From positions 9,651,001 to 9,715,000 of the forward strand of contig JBAMJR010000089.1 in the NCBI GenBank assembly GCA_038501785.1: a DNA stretch of 64,000 nt, given 5' to 3'. Made by a program: the position numbers and the translations under genes. The DNA is from Myoxocephalus aenaeus. Lineage: Eukaryota > Chordata > Actinopteri > Perciformes > Cottidae. Below, one piece after another: positions 1 to 21,793 of this stretch. Below the pieces are notes generated by a model. It was not told the origin of the DNA, searched no databases, and saw nothing but the letters and a program-made list of their open reading frames with translations. The stretch's first letter is position 1. The number at the start of each line of letters is the position of its first letter.

Positions 1-10737
<10,737 letters not shown>

Positions 10738-10968
10738 AAGTCATCCCGGACCTCATCCGGCTGCACGTTGGGGACGTGATTTAAAAAAAAAAAAAGGCTT
10801 TCGGAGTTTAAGTTAAGTAAAAAGTTGCTAGAAGCCTAGTTAATGTACTTTTGCAAAAATGTTCGGGTTCTTTGACAGATTTCACTTCTGGTTTTACAGA
10901 ACGAGGATTTCTTTTTACTTTTTTTTTTCTTTTCTTTTCTTTCATATACATGCTTTCGTTGATGTTAA

Positions 10969-10974
10969 AATAAA
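10969..10974 (+). terminator. gtf3c1 polyadenylation signal
   Basis: AATAAA lies about 230 bp after the gtf3c1 stop codon, in an AT-rich 3' UTR. No competing signal was seen between the stop and this site. Confidence 0.65.
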
Positions 10975-11756
10975 CCAAATGTCATTCTAAGACAGAAAAA
11001 TCTGCGTTCATATTTTGTACGCTAATAATAAAAGCGCATTACATGACATTCTTGGCTTCTGCTTGTGTTGCGGATCAGTGTTCATGTTGGTTCTAGACTC
11101 CCCGAGAGAACTAATGCCAGCGTGCCGTAAAGTGTGGCTTGTCCATTGAAGGTACATGTGAGAATCCAGCAGGACTCCCACCAGCTTGTGCATGAGTCTT
11201 GAATGAGCGAGGTGAAAGTGGTCTTCCAGGTCTTTACTGCAAGGAGGAAGAAGAGGTGCACGTAACCGGATCTCAGTCCAAGACATTGATGTCCATCCTT
11301 TCCTTCGTACGCAGAATCCCGTAGATGCAGCACCTCTGCCCTTTTGCCACTAATGTATTTCTGTCGGGTTCATCAGACAGTTTCTTTGAGCCAAACCGGG
11401 ATTGTTTGCCGCCCTGTGTGACGCGTTTCTGATGGGGCGTCTGAGGCACTTCCTCTGGGAAAGGAGCGAGTCGCTGACCCTGGTGGAGAAGTTATCCGGT
11501 TCTTGGTTACATGTCAAGTTAAAGGTACCCTTTGGAGTTTTCCTTGAAACAAAAAAAAAAGTTATATTTACAATCTTTACACTTTTTCCCCTCATCAAAA
11601 CACGTTGTGTGTGTATCCTTGAAGCCTAAACACACTTTATATTACATTACTTTACTTGCATCCAGAGCCGGTCCTGACCCATTTGGGACTCGAGCAAAGA
11701 TTTTTATCTGGTGCTCTTTTGAATCATAGCCGATTCCACCACGAATCAATGTGTTG

Positions 11757-11806
<50 letters not shown>

Positions 11807-12077
11807 CCCGCTTCGCTTCACGTCTTTGAGATTAAGCAGATCACGCCGAGCCTATCTAAACGGATGTCTAATAATAATGTGGTGGACTTTTTTTTTTTTT
11901 ATATTCTGAAATAAAAGTATTGAAATTGTACTGTATCAGAAAATAATACAAGTTATTCATAAAAAAAAATCTCTTTATATCTACAAATAGAGATATATTT
12001 TAGTTTTAGTTTTTCTATGCCAGGCTCTGTTTAGATCCACGTTTGCTCAATGGCTCCATTGCTCCATAGCTCTACTG
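10975..12077. other. Intergenic region between gtf3c1 and the RTE element
   Basis: Apart from the possible minus-strand exon noted separately, this stretch holds a (CA)n tract at 11760-11803 and T-rich, A-rich low-complexity sequence. Short ORFs on both strands around 11350-11730 lack recognisable motifs. No RNA gene was seen. Confidence 0.6.
11008..11236 (-). other. Possible terminal exon of an unidentified minus-strand gene
   Basis: On the minus strand, a strong acceptor (a pyrimidine-rich stretch ending CTTGCAG) at 11237-11253 is followed by an open frame of about 75 codons. It reads KDLEDHFHLAHSRLMHKLVG and onward, with a heptad-like mix of charged and Leu residues, and stops at 11008. 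I do not recognise the product, and no second exon of the same gene was established. It could be a chance ORF in the gtf3c1 3' flank, or the end of a convergent gene. Confidence 0.2.
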
Positions 12078-12089
12078 GTAGTAAACAAT

Positions 12090-15000
12090 CCATCCATCCA
12101 TCCATTTTCGACCGCTTATCCGGGGTCGGGTCGCGGTGGCAGCAGGTTCAGCAGGCCGACCCAGGCTTCCCTCTCACCCGCAACACTTTCCAGCTCATCC
12201 TGGGGGACCCCGAGGCGTTCCAAGGCCAGCCGGGAGATATAATCCCTCCAGCGTGTCCTCGGTCTTCCCCGGGGCCTCCTACCAGTTGGACGTGCCTGGA
12301 AAACCTCTAATGGGAGGCGTCCAGGAGGCATCCTGACTAGATGCCCGAACCACCTCAGCTGACTCCTTTCGACACGAAGGAGCAGCGACTCGACTCCAAG
12401 CTCCCTCCTGATGTCCGAGCTCCTTACCCTATCTCTAAGGCTGAGCCCGGCCACTCTACGGAGGAAGCTCATTTCGGCCGCTTGTATCCGAGACCTCGTT
12501 CTTTCGGTCACGACCCAGAGTTCGTGACCATAGGTGAGGGTTGGAACGTAGACCGACCAGTAAATGGAGAGCTTCGCCTTCTGGCTCAGCTCCCTCTTCA
12601 CCAAGACGGACCGGTACAGCGCCTGTTTTACTGCTGCAGCCGCACCGATCCGCCTATCGATCTCACGCTCCACCTTAATACTTGAACTCCTTCGCTTGGG
12701 GTAGGCAGTTTGTCCCCACCTGGAGGGAGCAGTCCACCGGTTTCCGGCAGAGCACCATGGCCTCAGATTTGGAGGTGCTAACTCTCATCCCTGCCGCTTC
12801 ACACTCGGCTGCAAAACGCCCCAGTGAATGCTGGAGGTCACGGTCCGAGGAAGCAAACAGGACCACATCATCCGCGAACAGCAGAGATGCGATCCCGAGA
12901 TTCCCGAACCGGATCTTCTCCGCCCCCTGGCTGCGCCTAGATATCCTGTCCATGAAAGTCACGAACAGGACCGGTGATAAAGGGCAGCCCTGGCGGAGAC
13001 CAACACCCACCGGGAACGTGTCTGACTTACTACCGAGGATACGAACACAGCTCCTACTGCAGGCGTACAGAGACCGGATGGCCCGTGCCAACGGGTCCGG
13101 CACCCCATACTCCCGCAGCACCCCCCACAAAACCCCCCCGAGGGACCCGGTCGAAAGCCTTTTCCAAGTCCACAAAGCACATGTAGACTGGTTGGGCAAA
13201 CTCCCAGGACCCCTCCAGTAGTCTTGCGAGGGTAAAGAGCTGGTCCACTGTTCCACGGCCGGGACGGAATCCACACTGTTCGTCTTGAATCTGAGGTTCG
13301 ACAAGCGGTCGGAGCCTCCTTTCCAGCACCCTGGCATAAGCTTTTCCCGGGAGGCTGAGCAGTGTGATACCACGATAGTTCGAGCACACTCTCCGGTCCC
13401 CCTTCTTGAAGATGGGAACCACCACCCCGGTCTGCCAGTCCATGGGCACTGTTCCCGACCCCCATGCGACACTGCAAAGGCGTGTCAGCCAAGACAGCCC
13501 AACAATGTCCAGCGCCTTCAGCATCTCAGGGCGAATCTCATCCACCCCCGGCGCCTTGCCACCAAGGAGCTTTTTGACTACCTTAGTGACCTCTGCCAGG
13601 GATATGGGTGCAACCACCCCAAGGACTTCAGGCGCTGCCCCCTCTCCAGGGGACATGTTGGCCGGGTTTAGGAGTTCCTCAAAGTGCTCTTTCCACCGCC
13701 CGACGATGTCCACAGTCCGGGTCAGCAGTTCCCCCCCCACGCTGAGAACAGCCTGGGGTAGGCCCTGCTTTCCCTTCCTGAGCCGTCGGATGGTTTGCCA
13801 GAACTTCCTTGAGGCCAACCGAAAGTCCTTCTCCATGGCCTCCCCAAACTCCTCCCATGCCCGAGTTTTAGCATCCGCGACCTTCGCAGCTGCAGCCCTT
13901 CTGGCTTGCCGGTACCTGTCAGCTGCTTCAGGAGACCCCTGGGCCAGCCAGGCCCGAAAGGCCTCCTTCTTCAGTTTGACGGCTTCCCTCACCCCCGGTG
14001 TCCACCACCGGGTTCTCGGGTTGCCGCCACGACAGGCACCGATGACCTTCCGACCACAGCTCCTAGCGGCCGCGTCCACAATAGAGGCTTTGAACATGGT
14101 CCACTCGGATTCCATGTCCCCAGCCTCCCTCGGGATCTGTGAGAAGCTCTTCCGGAGGTGGGAGTTGAAGACCTCCCGGACAGGATCCTCTGCCAGACGT
14201 TCCCAGTTCACCCTCACTACACGTTTGGGCTTGCCAGGTCTTTCTAGCCGACTCCCCCGCCATCTGATCCAACTCACCACCAGATGGTGATCAGTTGACA
14301 GCTCTGCTCCTCTCTTCACCCGAGTGTCCAAGACATACGGCCGCAGATCAGATGATACGACTACAAAGTCGATCATTGATCTCCGGCCTAAGGTGTTCTG
14401 GTACCAGGTACACTTATGAGCCACCTTATGCTCGAACATGGTGTTTGTTATGGACAAACTGTGGCTAGCACAGAAGTCCAACAACAAAGCACCGTTCGGG
14501 TTCAGATCGGGCAAGCCGTTCCTCCCAATCACGCCCCGCCAGGTTTCTCTGTCATTGCCCACGTGAGCGTTGAAGTCTCCCAGGAGAACTATGGAGTCGG
14601 CAGGCGGGGCCCTTTCCAGTACCCCTCCCACCGACTCCAAGAAGGCCGGATACTCTGAAATGCTGTTCGGTGCATAAGCACAAACAACAGTCAGAGCCTT
14701 ACTCCCCGCAACCCGTAGGCGCAGGGAGGCGACCCTCTCGTTCTCCGGGGAAAACTCCAACATAGCGGCGCTCAGCCGGGGGCTCGTGAGTATCCCCACT
14801 CCCGCCCGGCGCCTCTCACCCTGGGCAACTCCAGAAAAGGACAAAGTCCAACCCTTCTCCAGGAGCTTGGTTCCAGAGCCCGTGCTGTGCGTGGAGGTGA
14901 GCCCAACTATATCTAGCTGGTACCGCTCCACCTCCTGCACCAGCTCCGGCTCTTTCCCCGCTAGCGAGGTGACGTTCCACGTCCCTAGAGCTAGTCTATG

Positions 15001-15426
15001 CTGCCGGCGATCGGCTCGCCCAGGTCTCCTGCCTGGCCCGCCGCCCGGTCTGCATAGCACCCGACCCCGATGCTTCCCCCTGCGGGTGGTGAGTCCACAG
15101 GGTTGCTGGTCCATGATCTTTTTTCGGGCTGAGCCCGACCGGGCCCCATGGGCGAAAGCCCGGCCACCAGACGCTCGCTGACGAGCTCCCCTCCTGGGTC
15201 TGGCTCCGGGAGGGTGCCCCGGTTTCCCTTGTCCGGGCGAGGTTGCTACAATCCGTGGGCCGTAATTCATCGGGGTTTTTTGAACCGCTCTTAGTCTGGG
15301 CTCTCCCCCGAGACCTGTTTGCCTTGGGAGACCCTACCAGGGGCTGACGCCCCAGACAACATAGCTCCCAGGATCACTGAGCCACTCAAACTCCTCCACC
15401 ACGTTAAGGTGGCGATTCACGGAGGA
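12090..15426 (-). mobile_element. RTE-clade (Rex3-like) non-LTR retrotransposon, near full length
   Basis: A 3.3-kb insertion on the minus strand, bounded by the exact 12-bp direct repeat GTAGTAAACAAT (12078-12089 and 15427-15438). Its 3' end (left side here) has GGAT-type tandem repeats, seen as ATCCATCCATCC on the plus strand. Short tandem tetramers in place of poly-A are a hallmark of Rex3/RTE elements. It encodes an AP-type endonuclease followed by a reverse transcriptase, as RTE elements do, with a very short 3' UTR. A second, 5'-truncated copy is at 45621-46819. Confidence 0.88.
12116..15270 (-). pseudogene. RTE endonuclease/reverse transcriptase ORF, broken by frameshift and deletion
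   Basis: Reading from 15270 downward, the first frame (738 codons) has an APE endonuclease domain (LALGTWNVTS; LLGDFNAHVG; the STDHHLVVSW catalytic end) and the start of the reverse transcriptase (VPIFKKGDRR, NYRGITLLS, CGFRPGRGTVDQLF, DLEKAFDRVPRG). The frame breaks near 13133, where this copy has seven C residues and the copy at 46673 has six. The RT continues in another frame (GCPLSPVLF; the FADDVVLFAS catalytic motif), then breaks again near 12673. There a stretch of about 26 bp present in the other copy is missing. The remaining frame (12673-12116) ends with the conserved RTE C-terminus (YVPTLTYGHELWVVTERTRS). This copy cannot encode an intact protein. Confidence 0.9.
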
Positions 15427-15438
15427 GTAGTAAACAAT

Positions 15439-16228
15439 ATAAATAATAAATGGCCTTGGCCTGAAGACTGAGAAACAAATGTGTCAAACTAAAACTTTGT
15501 CTCTCTTTGTTTTGCCTCTGCATGCACAGATACAACTTTAGCTCATTTAGCGGTTCAGATGGTTTTGTAATCACTGATGTACGGTATCCTCCAATTTCCT
15601 GAACGCTTATAAAGTAAGTTGAAGTCGGCCTGTACAAGCACTGATATGAAGAATAGATGAGAGACTTATTGCACGACGACGTGCCCAGTTTTCATGGGAG
15701 GGCTCTCAGGAAACTGCAGCGATAAAAATCACCGGGAAGCTGAGGAATGTTTTCCTTACAGCTCTGCGCAACAAACTGTTTCCACATGGATCATAAGCAC
15801 AAAACGTCCTCTGCATTGTCTACCTGAAGTACCAAACCTTCAGTTTTATGTGCGTAGACCACCTGCAGGGATCACGTGCCGGATCAGCGTGTCTGCCATG
15901 TGGTAACTTGGTGGTTAAAGCTCACTGGTCATGAACTCTTCTTAGATTTGTCGCCACCTTTAAAAGGCTACAATGGAGGAGAAATATGGAACACAATAGC
16001 TACAATTTTACTTTCTTTATTTAAGTTAGTTACACACTGTTGATCTTTTTAAATGAAGTGTATTTATTTGTTATGGTGTTCACAGAGAAGAGGCAGGACA
16101 GTCGGTAGAGGAAAGATAATGAAGGTGTAGCAGTCAGATGGCGTAACGTCCCTTTTGAAGGTAATCTGGTGTCTGGAGGAGAGGATGTTTAAATCTGGAC
16201 CGCCTCTGGAGAGCGGTAACAACGCCAC
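15439..16228. other. Intergenic region with no gene seen
   Basis: AT-rich, unremarkable sequence between the RTE insertion and the upstream region of the first adhesion-receptor gene. Short ORFs (up to about 77 codons) show no motifs. Confidence 0.6.
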
Positions 16229-16240
16229 ACTTTCACTTTC
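16229..16240. promoter_or_regulatory. ISRE/IRF-type element upstream of the first ICAM-like gene
   Basis: ACTTTCACTTTC, whose reverse complement is GAAAGTGAAAGT. This fits the interferon-stimulated response element core GAAANNGAAA, and it lies 181 bp upstream of the signal-peptide ATG. The second ICAM-like gene has a similar element (26321-26332). The function is inferred from the motif alone. Confidence 0.5.
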
Positions 16241-16421
16241 AGGAGACGTTCATGAAGACTACACCAGGGAAAAACAGGCTGCGCTGCCAACATTGTTCGA
16301 CTGCGATAAGAAAAGCCCCAAAACAGAGCGGACTCATTCGCTCTCTGGCCACCTTTTGGGTGTTGGGACGGTTATTATTATTTTTGTGTGTCGAAAAACA
16401 TTTTAAAAATAACTTGGAATC

Positions 16422-19400
16422 ATGTTTTTCGGTGTCATTCTTATGGTTGTTTCTTCCACGAGTTTCCTGCACAGCTTCCATGTGTCCGGTTGTGGTAAGT
16501 TAAGTTTTCCATCTGGTTCCAAAACCATTTCACTTTTACTTGGTCATGCACCTTTACATTTCAGGACCTACTTAAATATGAAAGGAGTTTCCAGTGTTTG
16601 ATAATGTTTTATAATTTTCTGTCCAGTGCCTTTTTATTATTAAATCACATTTGACTTTTTGTATTTTACTTAAACACTTAGTATTTTTGTTCTTGCTGGA
16701 CAAATTAAGTTATTATAAATTGTATATTGTTGTTATTGTTATTAGTATTACTGTGGCCGTATTCTCTGGAAGTGTCTGGCTTACAATCTGAGGGACTCCG
16801 TCTACCCTGTGAACATTAATAAAATGTATATAGTCTGAATTTACCTTAAGGTGCCTTTCAGTCTTAATCTTTGTTTTTTTGTCCATTTGTTTATTTATTC
16901 TCGCGACTTGTTATTTTTTTGACATGTTAATTGTGAATTTTATATAAATACCTTGGATAGATGAAGACATATAGGCTAAAACGTAACTGCATCATCAAAC
17001 ATTAGAATGGTTAGAAATAGAATAGAAAGGTCTTCTGGTATGGAAAGTGCATGTCTGCTAATTACACACAACCCCAACCTCGTCTGTGTTACAGATAGAA
17101 ACTGTGCAGATAAACCAGTGTTCACTCCGTCCGCGCTGGTGGTGAAGTTTGGTGACCCGACCTATGCCAGCTGCGCTGTGTGTCAGCATGCTTGCATCAA
17201 CAACTTATTTCAATTGGAAAGCTCCGTGGGAGACCAAACGAAGAACGGAACCATCATTTCATGGACCGTTGACAGACTGACTGAGTGGCGCACATCTCCT
17301 CTGTGCTTTTATAATGATGATACTGGTCACCAGTGTTGTACCGAACTGCCTGTTACTCTCTACCGTAAGTTAAGAAACGCTATGATGCAAGTTATGATGT
17401 AATCATTTGTGAGTAATAAACCATCTTGGGTGTTTGGATCGTTGTTTCTGACTCTCTGTCTGTCTCCACAGAGCCTCCACAAAACGTGTCCATCAGCTTA
17501 GGTGACCACACTGGGCCGATGTTGGAGGGTGAGCAGTACACTCTGCAGTGTACAGTAGAGAAAGTGGCTCCTGTTGAAAACCTCACCGTGACCTTCTACA
17601 GAGGTCGCACAGCACTGGGTCAGCTGCAGTCCAGCAACAGAAACATAAAACCAGTGACCGAGACCTTCTCTTTAAACATCACCCTGAGTAAAGAAGACGA
17701 TGGAGTCCAGTACTGGTGTGAAGCCAAGCTGGAACTGGGAGCTGATGGACCACAGCTCCCTCCAGTGGTGATGTCACAAACCATCACTGCCACTGTGTAC
17801 TGTGAGTCTGACACCAGAACATCAACACGCCTCAATTTTAACATCGTCGTAAAAATACTAACGCGTTAACTTTCGCCCAATTTTTTGGGCTTTTTTCTTT
17901 AGAGAGTTAATTAAAGGAAACGTTAAACATTTTGGTAAATGAGCTCATTTGCTTTCTTTCCAAGCGTTAAATGGGAAGATATCACCATGTCTCCAAGCTA
18001 CAGCAGCAACATGTTAGCTTAGCTTAGCATAAAGACTGAAGCAGCTAGCCTGGCTCTAAACTAACGCTCGGAAACAATATGAATGAGTGCATTTCCAAAA
18101 CATGTCAAACTATTCCTAAGACCGCCACATGTTCATTTATGTATTAAGTTTGTACCATAGACTGTAGATAAGAAGTCCAGATGGTCGTTGTGACGTCACC
18201 CATTGGTTTGTGGACTGCGGCTTGTAACCACAATTTACTAAATGAACATCATGCTGTATTGAAAAAGACTTAAAAGTAGCATTTGAGACCATGTTTACAA
18301 GATTTACTTAGAAATAGAGTAATTTTCTCATAGACTCCCAAACAATCCGACCTTTTTGCAACCCGAGGAGTCGCCCCCTTCTGGCCTGCCGAGAGAATGC
18401 ACGTTAAAGCCACCACTCTATTGACTGCACTTTGCAGAACTGGAGGTTTCCGCCTGGTTTGAATGTGAAAATGTTCCCATGTTACCAACAGATAAGCCTC
18501 AGCCGGAGGGGTCATCGCATGCAGAGCCAATCACCGTCACGGAGGGAAACCCTCTGCGACTGAACTGCTCGGCGGTTGGAAACCCCGACCCCTCGTACGC
18601 CTGGACGCTCCCGTCGGGAAGCCCCTCAACCTCCAACAGCAGCGTTCTCATTATCGACTCTGCAACTTTTGAGGATAAGGGGAACTACACCTGCTCCGTC
18701 AGCAACGCCATCGGGACCGCCACTGTGAAGCTGAGCGTGGAGGTTCTAGGTACTGATCCTTCTTTCTTTTCTTAAACCTCTAATTCGACTCTTTGCAGAC
18801 AACTACATGCTAGTTGTCATGATCTGCAAATGTGGATATTCTTGATATTTAATAGGTTAGACATAAAAAGCTGGCTTTTGATAATAGTTTGAATGCGGCA
18901 TTGATGTTATAGAATGTGCACATAGTTTATCTTTTTGTTAGCATAATGAGCCCCAAAGAGGACTAAATGCAGGAAAAGATTGTTGAACGTACCAAAAATA
19001 TAATGCACCAGTACATTTTACTCTTTTCTTTTAGACCATTTCATTGAGCGTAAACAGAAATCGACCTTCTCTTTAACCTCAATTAGTTTGGTTTCGACTA
19101 AAGTACTTTTTAAAAATAATAACTTGAGTGTGTATGTGTATGTTGAGGAAAATTAGAAATGTGCTGTGGAAATTGGGACATAGATAAATCATAAACTTTA
19201 AAATAAAGTTTAAATTTCTTTTATTATTTATTTGAGGTAATGAAATGAAATTATTTAATTTAATAATTTCTTTCAAGTTATTTAACTTCCAGTAGGCTAC
19301 TTTTTAAAACACCTGACCAGTCCAAAGATACAATAAATTTACCAAAAAAAGAAAACATGGTTGATGTCAGTCCTTAATTTAAAGGTGTTGATCAACATAA

Positions 19401-19687
19401 TCATAAGACGACTTCTCTATTTGTCTGTAGGTTTGGAGTTAACATCAACCAGACCGCCGCCAACAACCCCATACGTCACAACAACCGCGTCAACCACACC
19501 CACCACAACTACAACCACACCGGCAACAACCACACCGGCAACAACCACAAAGGCAACAACCACACAGGCAACAACCACAAAGGCAACAACCACACAGGCA
19601 ACAACCGTACCGAACTGTAGTACCGGCAGCTTACTGCTTGGCAGGCTCATAATGTGCTTCATGCTTTTGTTCTCCGCTCTGGTTTGA
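16422..19687 (+). CDS. ICAM/VCAM-like adhesion receptor A, three Ig domains, mucin-like stalk and GPI-type tail
   Basis: Five exons: 16422-16494 (signal peptide MFFGVILMVVSSTSF...), 17095-17364 (domain 1), 17472-17801 (domain 2), 18492-18749 (domain 3) and 19431-19687. All introns are phase 1, as in Ig-superfamily genes, giving 395 residues. Domain 1 has the ICAM pattern of paired cysteines (ASCAVC...LCFYN...QCC) and an acidic residue in NLFQLESSVG, where ICAMs carry their integrin-binding Glu. Domain 2 has C...YWCEAKLEL and several N-glycosylation sites. Domain 3 is I-set (LRLNCSAVGNPDPSYAW...GNYTCSVSNAIG). The last exon encodes a Thr-rich stalk of tandem KATTTQATTT-like units, then NCSTGS and a hydrophobic end with no cytoplasmic tail, consistent with a GPI signal. 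Synteny with cdc37 and pde4 supports ICAM ancestry. A tail-less transmembrane anchor is the alternative. Confidence 0.8.
17930..18150. repeat. Dispersed fish repeat in intron 3 of ICAM-like gene A
   Basis: It contains TTAGCTTAGCATAAAGACTG and GCTAGCCTGGCTCTAAAC. The same core recurs at 24961-25022 and 25144-25204 in this window. It is absent from the corresponding intron of gene B, so it entered gene A after the duplication or was lost from B. Confidence 0.6.
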
Positions 19688-19756
19688 GTTCATTCCCAAT
19701 GAACGGAAGAGGTTTTTTTCTAAAACAATGGCGAGGAACGTTTTTTGCCACTAAAC

Positions 19757-19783
19757 AATAAACAATAAAATGGACAATAAAAA
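19757..19783 (+). terminator. Polyadenylation signals of ICAM-like gene A
   Basis: Three overlapping or closely spaced AATAAA hexamers lie 70-90 bp after the stop codon. Confidence 0.7.
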
Positions 19784-21714
19784 GTATTTTATTCATGTCC
19801 TATATCGCTCACATCTGATCAATACAATCGCTTCTCTAATACATTGAGAAGCCAGTCTTTACTTTGTATTATGTAGTACTGCTACTTTACCACTAGGGGT
19901 GCGAGTTATGAGTGAGACCTGTTAAGATCTCTAAATGTTTTTTTTTCTTCTTCCTTTTCTGCAAATGCGTACTTGGAACATACTGTAATAATTGATAAGT
20001 TAGATTGAATTATATTTTATAGACCGTTTAAAAAAAAATAGCTTTTTGCTTTGTGAGGCTGTACTCGGGCACAGAGCTAAAGGCTAACAACAGAATGCTA
20101 ACATGCTGAGGTGTAGTCGTAGCAATGTTTCGCATGTTTGCTATCTTAGTTTAGCTGGTTAGAACGATAACATTTGTTAATTAGCACACTAAAAATAAAT
20201 GGAAATGTTTTTCGCTCTGCAGCTATTTGATCATAATAGACGAGATGATAAGATTCATCTTGAATGTATGTGCCGTATTTAATGGAAAGTCCATCTTGGT
20301 TGAGATTTTCAGTCTGGACCAAAGTGGTGGACGTTCCGTTAGCAACGCAGCTAACAAAGTTATGTTATGTGTTTGCCATTGATGTGTTTTCTGTATGTTA
20401 TGCTGTCACAGTCGGTTGACGTTTTATTCAATGAAATCCTCTGTGTGTATTAGAATATTCCCAGTGGCTTCATTCAAATAAACTCAAACTGATCAAACCA
20501 AAAGGGATTCTCTTCTCGTCTTTATGCTAAGCTATGCTAGCTGTCCCTGGGATCCAGCTTTATATGTAATGCAAAGACTTATTGATTTGTCTTATCATAC
20601 TGTCTGCAAGAATGTTCAAGGTGAGTTCAAACTTTTGTCACGCCTGCCCGTCAGATCAATCAATACTGTGAAGTGAATCACTGAAAAAGAACGCAAATAT
20701 TGTTTTCAACATTATTTTCTTGCTCGCTTAATATTAATGTCCCTCTTTTTCCCCCGTATACCCTCATAAATGCTGCTTTCAATGGCTGTATAGAAGCAGG
20801 AGATGTTCTGGTTGTTATCATCAGCATCAGCATCTTCATCATCTTCAAATCGCCATGAAAAAAAATGTTTTAAGAATACAGATTGAAGTATAATTATGTT
20901 TAAGGCGGTATTTTTGCTGCTCTGATTGTTTTGATAGTTCAAAATCACAGACTGGACAGCGGTTTTCAATAGACAGCTAAACTTTTCCCCAATGTAATAC
21001 TGATGTTTTACCACTAGATGATGGAAGACTACTATAATCTATAAAGTGATCGGTTTTGTTTATAAATTATCCGTCTACCTTTGTCTCATCAGAGCCAGGG
21101 CTGTAAACTATACCACTGAGGACCAGTTTACATTGTACTATTTAAAAACTCACACATAATGACTATTTTATTGACAGATTTCCACAGGTAGCAGCAGTAA
21201 TATAGAGTTGCTGTACTTTGATTTGACTTGGTTGATTATTTACTGTAGTTTGTTATTGTGTCATTTTGCTGTGCAACTTGTTCTTGTAGTGATGTGGTGG
21301 GCGGATGTTATTTCGGAGAAAGAAGTCTGATTATTAAAGTTAGACCAGGGACGTCACGTTCTTCTGGCTGTTCACTAGTTTGTGACCCTTTTCCCCCAAA
21401 ATGCTCAATGCTAAATGTGTTCAATAAGGAACTTTACGTTCCTTACATATAGTTTGAACTGAGACAGGCTTTCTTATTTAAATCAGTAAACATCTGACCA
21501 AAGCATAAGTAAACAAGCTTAAAAAATCTGTCAAAACATTCAATAACGACACTTTTTGATACTCGATCAACAGCTGGATTGTATTAGTACTCAGAATTAA
21601 TTGGGGTTGTCTACTTTATTATCATTTTCCAGGCATTGTGGCGAAGGCTTAGGATCACCATTAGACCTTCAGATTGGGAAAGAAACTTTGTAAAAATTGA
21701 TAAAATAAGTGGAG

Positions 21715-21717
<3 letters not shown>
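19784..21717. other. Intergenic region, no gene established
   Basis: AT-rich sequence. A minus-strand 100-codon ORF (21014-20712) contains an acidic, tyrosine-bearing stretch (FYTAIESSIYEGIRG) but no credible acceptor directly upstream. A 17-nt match, AATGTTCAAGGTGAGTT (20611-20627), equals the sequence at 29080-29096 downstream of gene B exon 4. Confidence 0.5.

Positions 21718-21790
<73 letters not shown>
21718..21790. repeat. (TA)n microsatellite
   Basis: About 73 bp of uninterrupted AT dinucleotides in intergenic sequence. Confidence 0.97.

Positions 21791-21793
<3 letters not shown>

Noticed and set aside
12682..14290. Plus-strand ORFs across the RTE element
   Set aside because: Antisense to the endonuclease/reverse transcriptase frame; GC-rich coding keeps them open by chance.
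20712..21014. Minus-strand 100-codon ORF with an acidic, tyrosine-bearing tail-like sequence
   Set aside because: It looks like a receptor tail, but there is no credible acceptor upstream and no partner exons, so it is not annotated as a gene.
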